Virus record (IMG/VR): IMGVR_UViG_3300044799_000904
Coordinates: 1 to 31,494 of that record
Length of the DNA: 31,494 nt
Strand: one strand, 5' to 3'
DNA from: a virus
This document shows, one piece after another, positions 29,349 through 31,494 of the stretch. Each line of letters begins with the position of its first letter. Position 1 is the stretch's first letter. The position numbers and the translations under genes were made by a program. A model generated the notes under the pieces. The model was not told where the DNA came from, searched no databases, and worked only from the letters and a program-made list of their open reading frames with translations.

Positions 29349-30323
29349 TCATTCAGAATCAGGCGCTTTGGGGTATTGGAGGGGTTTCCTTCCGCTGTCG
29401 CGTCGTTGCGACACGACAGTCCTTCGGACTGATTGACTGTCGGTGATGCGGCAAACCTTCTCGACGCCGCCAAACTTCTTTACGGCGCGCTCCACGGCCC
29501 AACGATTCGTTTCATGGCCCTCGGCGACCAGAGCATCGGCAGCCTTGCGGTACGAACCGTGCTCTGTGTAGGCACGGACGAGGGCCTCCTCGGTCAGGGC
29601 GGTCATCTGGGCTTGGCGGACGATCTGCTTGAGCTTCTTCGAAGGAGTCTCGTGGAGGGTTTCAGCGGCCGACAGGCGCGCGGCCATGTCCGCCTCGTTG
29701 ACGACCGCTGCCATGTCGGTAAGGTCGAGTTCGATCTTTTCGCCATCCAGTGTCGCTATCCGCGACAGCGAGATCACCGCCGGCGCCCTGTTCGACCATA
29801 GGCCTCGCGGGGGGAGCATGTCCGGCACCAGCACAATTGGCCTGCCGACTGGCGGAATCTTCGCGGCAACTGCAGGTCCATCGGGCCAGCCTAGGCCACG
29901 CGCGAGGAATACCTCGCGCTGCGATTCCCGCCAAGGCATCTTACAGAGCTTCCACAGCCGTGCCGGCACGATCTCGTGGCTGCGGCCCTTCGGCATCATC
30001 GTGCTGGCCAAGGCCTTGACCAGGACGGTGAGGTCGACGGTCCATTGCCGCAGGTGGTCGGCTGGCACCTCGACGCGCAGTGCTTCAGGACACCGGACAT
30101 AGAAACGCACCCCGCCGGGGCTCGCGCACGGGATAACCGGCTCGACGTGGCCGCCCTCGCAGCCGGGACAGACCACATGCGTAGCATTCTCCGCAAGCCG
30201 CAGTAGGCCTAACGCACACAGCCGCTCGCCATAGCCTTCCGGCCAGCGGCGCAGATCGGCCGCCGTGAACAGCGGTCGCTCGGACTCCAGGCTCGTCCAG
30301 AACAGCTCCATAGGGTCACGCAT
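29349..30323 (-). CDS. Uncharacterised protein B of a two-gene unit, C-terminal helix-turn-helix
   Basis: A 324-residue protein. The N-terminus (LESERPLFTAADLRRWP, ERLCALGLLRLAENATHVVCPGC) looks like a winged-helix followed by a Cys pair (C52, C55) with later Cys at 66 and 78, a possible zinc site. The middle has ARLWKLCKMPWRESQREVFLARGLGWPDG and VLVPDMLPPRGLW...VISLSRIATLDG, a pattern I have seen in unannotated bacterial proteins. Residues about 245-285 form a helix-turn-helix (EEALVRAYTEHGSYRKAADALVAEG). The C-terminus is basic and Ser-rich. The gene overlaps the upstream gene by 8 bases. Probably DNA-binding; the process is unknown. Confidence 0.65.
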   Translation of the reverse strand: MRDPMELFWTSLESERPLFTAADLRRWPEGYGERLCALGLLRLAENATHVVCPGCEGGHVEPVIPCASPGGVRFYVRCPEALRVEVPADHLRQWTVDLTVLVKALASTMMPKGRSHEIVPARLWKLCKMPWRESQREVFLARGLGWPDGPAVAAKIPPVGRPIVLVPDMLPPRGLWSNRAPAVISLSRIATLDGEKIELDLTDMAAVVNEADMAARLSAAETLHETPSKKLKQIVRQAQMTALTEEALVRAYTEHGSYRKAADALVAEGHETNRWAVERAVKKFGGVEKVCRITDSQSVRRTVVSQRRDSGRKPLQYPKAPDSE

Positions 30324-31494
30324 CGACGATCCTCCAAAGCTTCAGACATCGCTCTCCGATGGCCCGCATGTCGTCCGTCTTGCTCTTGAGGTCGCAGGAG
30401 TTGCGCCCAACGTTGAACATCAGCGTCTTAGGCCTACCGGACCCCTCGTGCATGAAGATCAGGCAGAACCGGGCGTGGATCACCTTCATCTTCGAGATGG
30501 GCAACTGCCCGGCGTTGAGGTACCGCTCGATCATCTGATAGATGTCGCCCCGGTGACCTTCGGGGTCAGCATCCAGAGTCATGCGGCGCCGAGGCGCCCC
30601 GACGATCTCCAGGCGGAGGCTGCGGACCTGAACCTCGGCGATGCGGTCGCCGGGCTCGGTCGGGAGCGGGACACTGCGGTTCGTCAGGTGGTCCAGCTGG
30701 TAGACGGCCTCTGCAGGGTCGGCGGGCTCGATGTCGGCACCAAGGACTGACTTGCAGAACAGCACCTGGAGCGGGTCGATGACCTTCTTGCCTCCCTGGG
30801 CGTATAGCTCGAGCGCCCCGTCGGTGGGTGTATAGGCGAACACGTTGGTGAAGGCGTAGCGGTCGGACCGCTTCTGCATCTGTCCAGCGTCGTCAAAGAT
30901 GATATGGCTGTCGGGGTAGTCATCAAGGTAGGCAAAAAAGTACTCGGTCCCGTTTGCCCGCTGGTAATGCTCGACCGAGCAGTGCTGCCCGCGCATCTGA
31001 GTCGGCCAATAGTACTCCGTCAGGGCGTCGGCCAGCGAGGTCCGAAGCTTCTCGTCGGCGGTGAGCGCCTTCTTGGGCAAGCTGTTACGCTTCACCCAGT
31101 AGCGGCCGGCCGCCAAGGCATCGGCCCGGGCGAACATCGCTGCCTCGTCGAACGCCTCCGGCAGGTTCAGGTACACCCACATCGCCTTGTCGTGTCGGCC
31201 CTCGAGGGCGGCCAGTTCGCTGACACGTTCCGGCGCCCAGCGATGAACCTCATCGACCAGGACGTTCAGGCCGCGCTCGTCGGCCAGCTCGTTGACATCC
31301 TGGAGGATCACCTGCACTTCCAGGCGATCCCGCTCCGGCATCTCCTGCCAGCCCTCGAACACTGGCTCGATGTGGGTCTCGTCCATCTCGTCCCACGGCA
31401 CGTCCTGCAGGACATCCCGCTGAGCAAACAGCTCGCGCAACAGACCGTTGGACACATCCCTCAACACCTTCCGTGGATCAAACTGCCTGGCCAT
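30316..31494 (-). CDS. Uncharacterised protein A of a two-gene unit
   Basis: A 392-residue protein whose ATG is the last three bases of the window, so the start is plausible but upstream sequence is not visible. It reads MARQFDPRKVLRDVSNGLLRELF, then VQVILQDVNELADERGL, HDKAMWVYLNLPEAFDEAAMFARADALAAGRYWVK, YWPTQMRGQHCSVEHYQ, GTEYFFAYLDDYPDSHIIFDD, and near the end FNVGRNSCDLKSKTDDM and IGERCLKLWRI. It is soluble and acidic, without P-loop, signal peptide or membrane segment. I do not recognise a domain. It is translated with protein B (8-base overlap) and should act together with it. A DNA or nucleotide-processing role is only a guess. Confidence 0.65.
   Translation of the reverse strand: MARQFDPRKVLRDVSNGLLRELFAQRDVLQDVPWDEMDETHIEPVFEGWQEMPERDRLEVQVILQDVNELADERGLNVLVDEVHRWAPERVSELAALEGRHDKAMWVYLNLPEAFDEAAMFARADALAAGRYWVKRNSLPKKALTADEKLRTSLADALTEYYWPTQMRGQHCSVEHYQRANGTEYFFAYLDDYPDSHIIFDDAGQMQKRSDRYAFTNVFAYTPTDGALELYAQGGKKVIDPLQVLFCKSVLGADIEPADPAEAVYQLDHLTNRSVPLPTEPGDRIAEVQVRSLRLEIVGAPRRRMTLDADPEGHRGDIYQMIERYLNAGQLPISKMKVIHARFCLIFMHEGSGRPKTLMFNVGRNSCDLKSKTDDMRAIGERCLKLWRIVDA

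Overview
The window holds most of a tailed-phage (siphovirus-type) genome, either an integrated prophage or a phage contig, in GC-rich DNA. Almost every gene lies on the minus strand, densely packed with many ATGA stop/start overlaps. I infer a GC-rich, Gram-negative host, possibly Planctomycetota or a similar environmental lineage. The reasons are a putative phage lipoprotein with a lipobox, the codon bias, and short dispersed palindromic repeats sitting in frame inside genes. No host marker gene is present, and neither an integrase nor a lysin is recognisable here.

Layout, in the direction of minus-strand transcription (right to left). (1) 31494-29349: a two-gene operon of uncharacterised proteins; the second has a Cys pair and a C-terminal helix-turn-helix. 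(2) 29141-22634: regulation and DNA replication. It holds a sigma-70-like factor behind a hairpin-rich leader, a small protein, a Sak4/RecA-like ATPase, a DUF669/SSB-like partner, a tRNA-like gene with a CAT anticodon, three tiny genes (zinc-ribbon and RMF-like among them), a VRR-NUC nuclease, a primase-polymerase/helicase fusion, and a small gene whose DNA carries an origin-like array of short repeats plus a dyad. (3) 22643-19862: a Cys-rich protein, a small basic protein, a ParB-like protein and two beta-class DNA methyltransferases, the last three chained by 4-bp overlaps. (4) 18083-19852: a plus-strand block of four small genes ending with a HARE-HTH protein. (5) 17955-14937: small-terminase-like protein, large terminase, an NrdR-like zinc ribbon and a winged-helix-like protein, ending at a clear intrinsic terminator. 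(6) 14723-7052: head and connector genes in lambda/HK97-like order: small protein, portal, protease-capsid fusion, DUF2190 decoration protein, joining proteins, tail completion protein and tail tube. (7) 7055-536: tail assembly chaperone pair with a probable -1 frameshift, a small membrane/lipoprotein cassette, tape measure, and three distal tail or adsorption proteins.

At the far left (1-468, plus strand) is a scar made of two unrelated ATPase gene pieces, which probably marks the edge of the phage region.

Points most worth a second look: the origin-like structure inside 22634-23203; a perfect T-TTT-TTC slippery site placed exactly to join the two tail chaperone frames; an internal Shine-Dalgarno/ATG that would release capsid protein from the protease-capsid fusion; a 27-bp in-frame palindromic insertion flanked by 6-bp direct repeats at the start of a methyltransferase; and the uncharacterised gene pair at the right end. 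All functional calls come from motif recognition by eye; no database search was possible.
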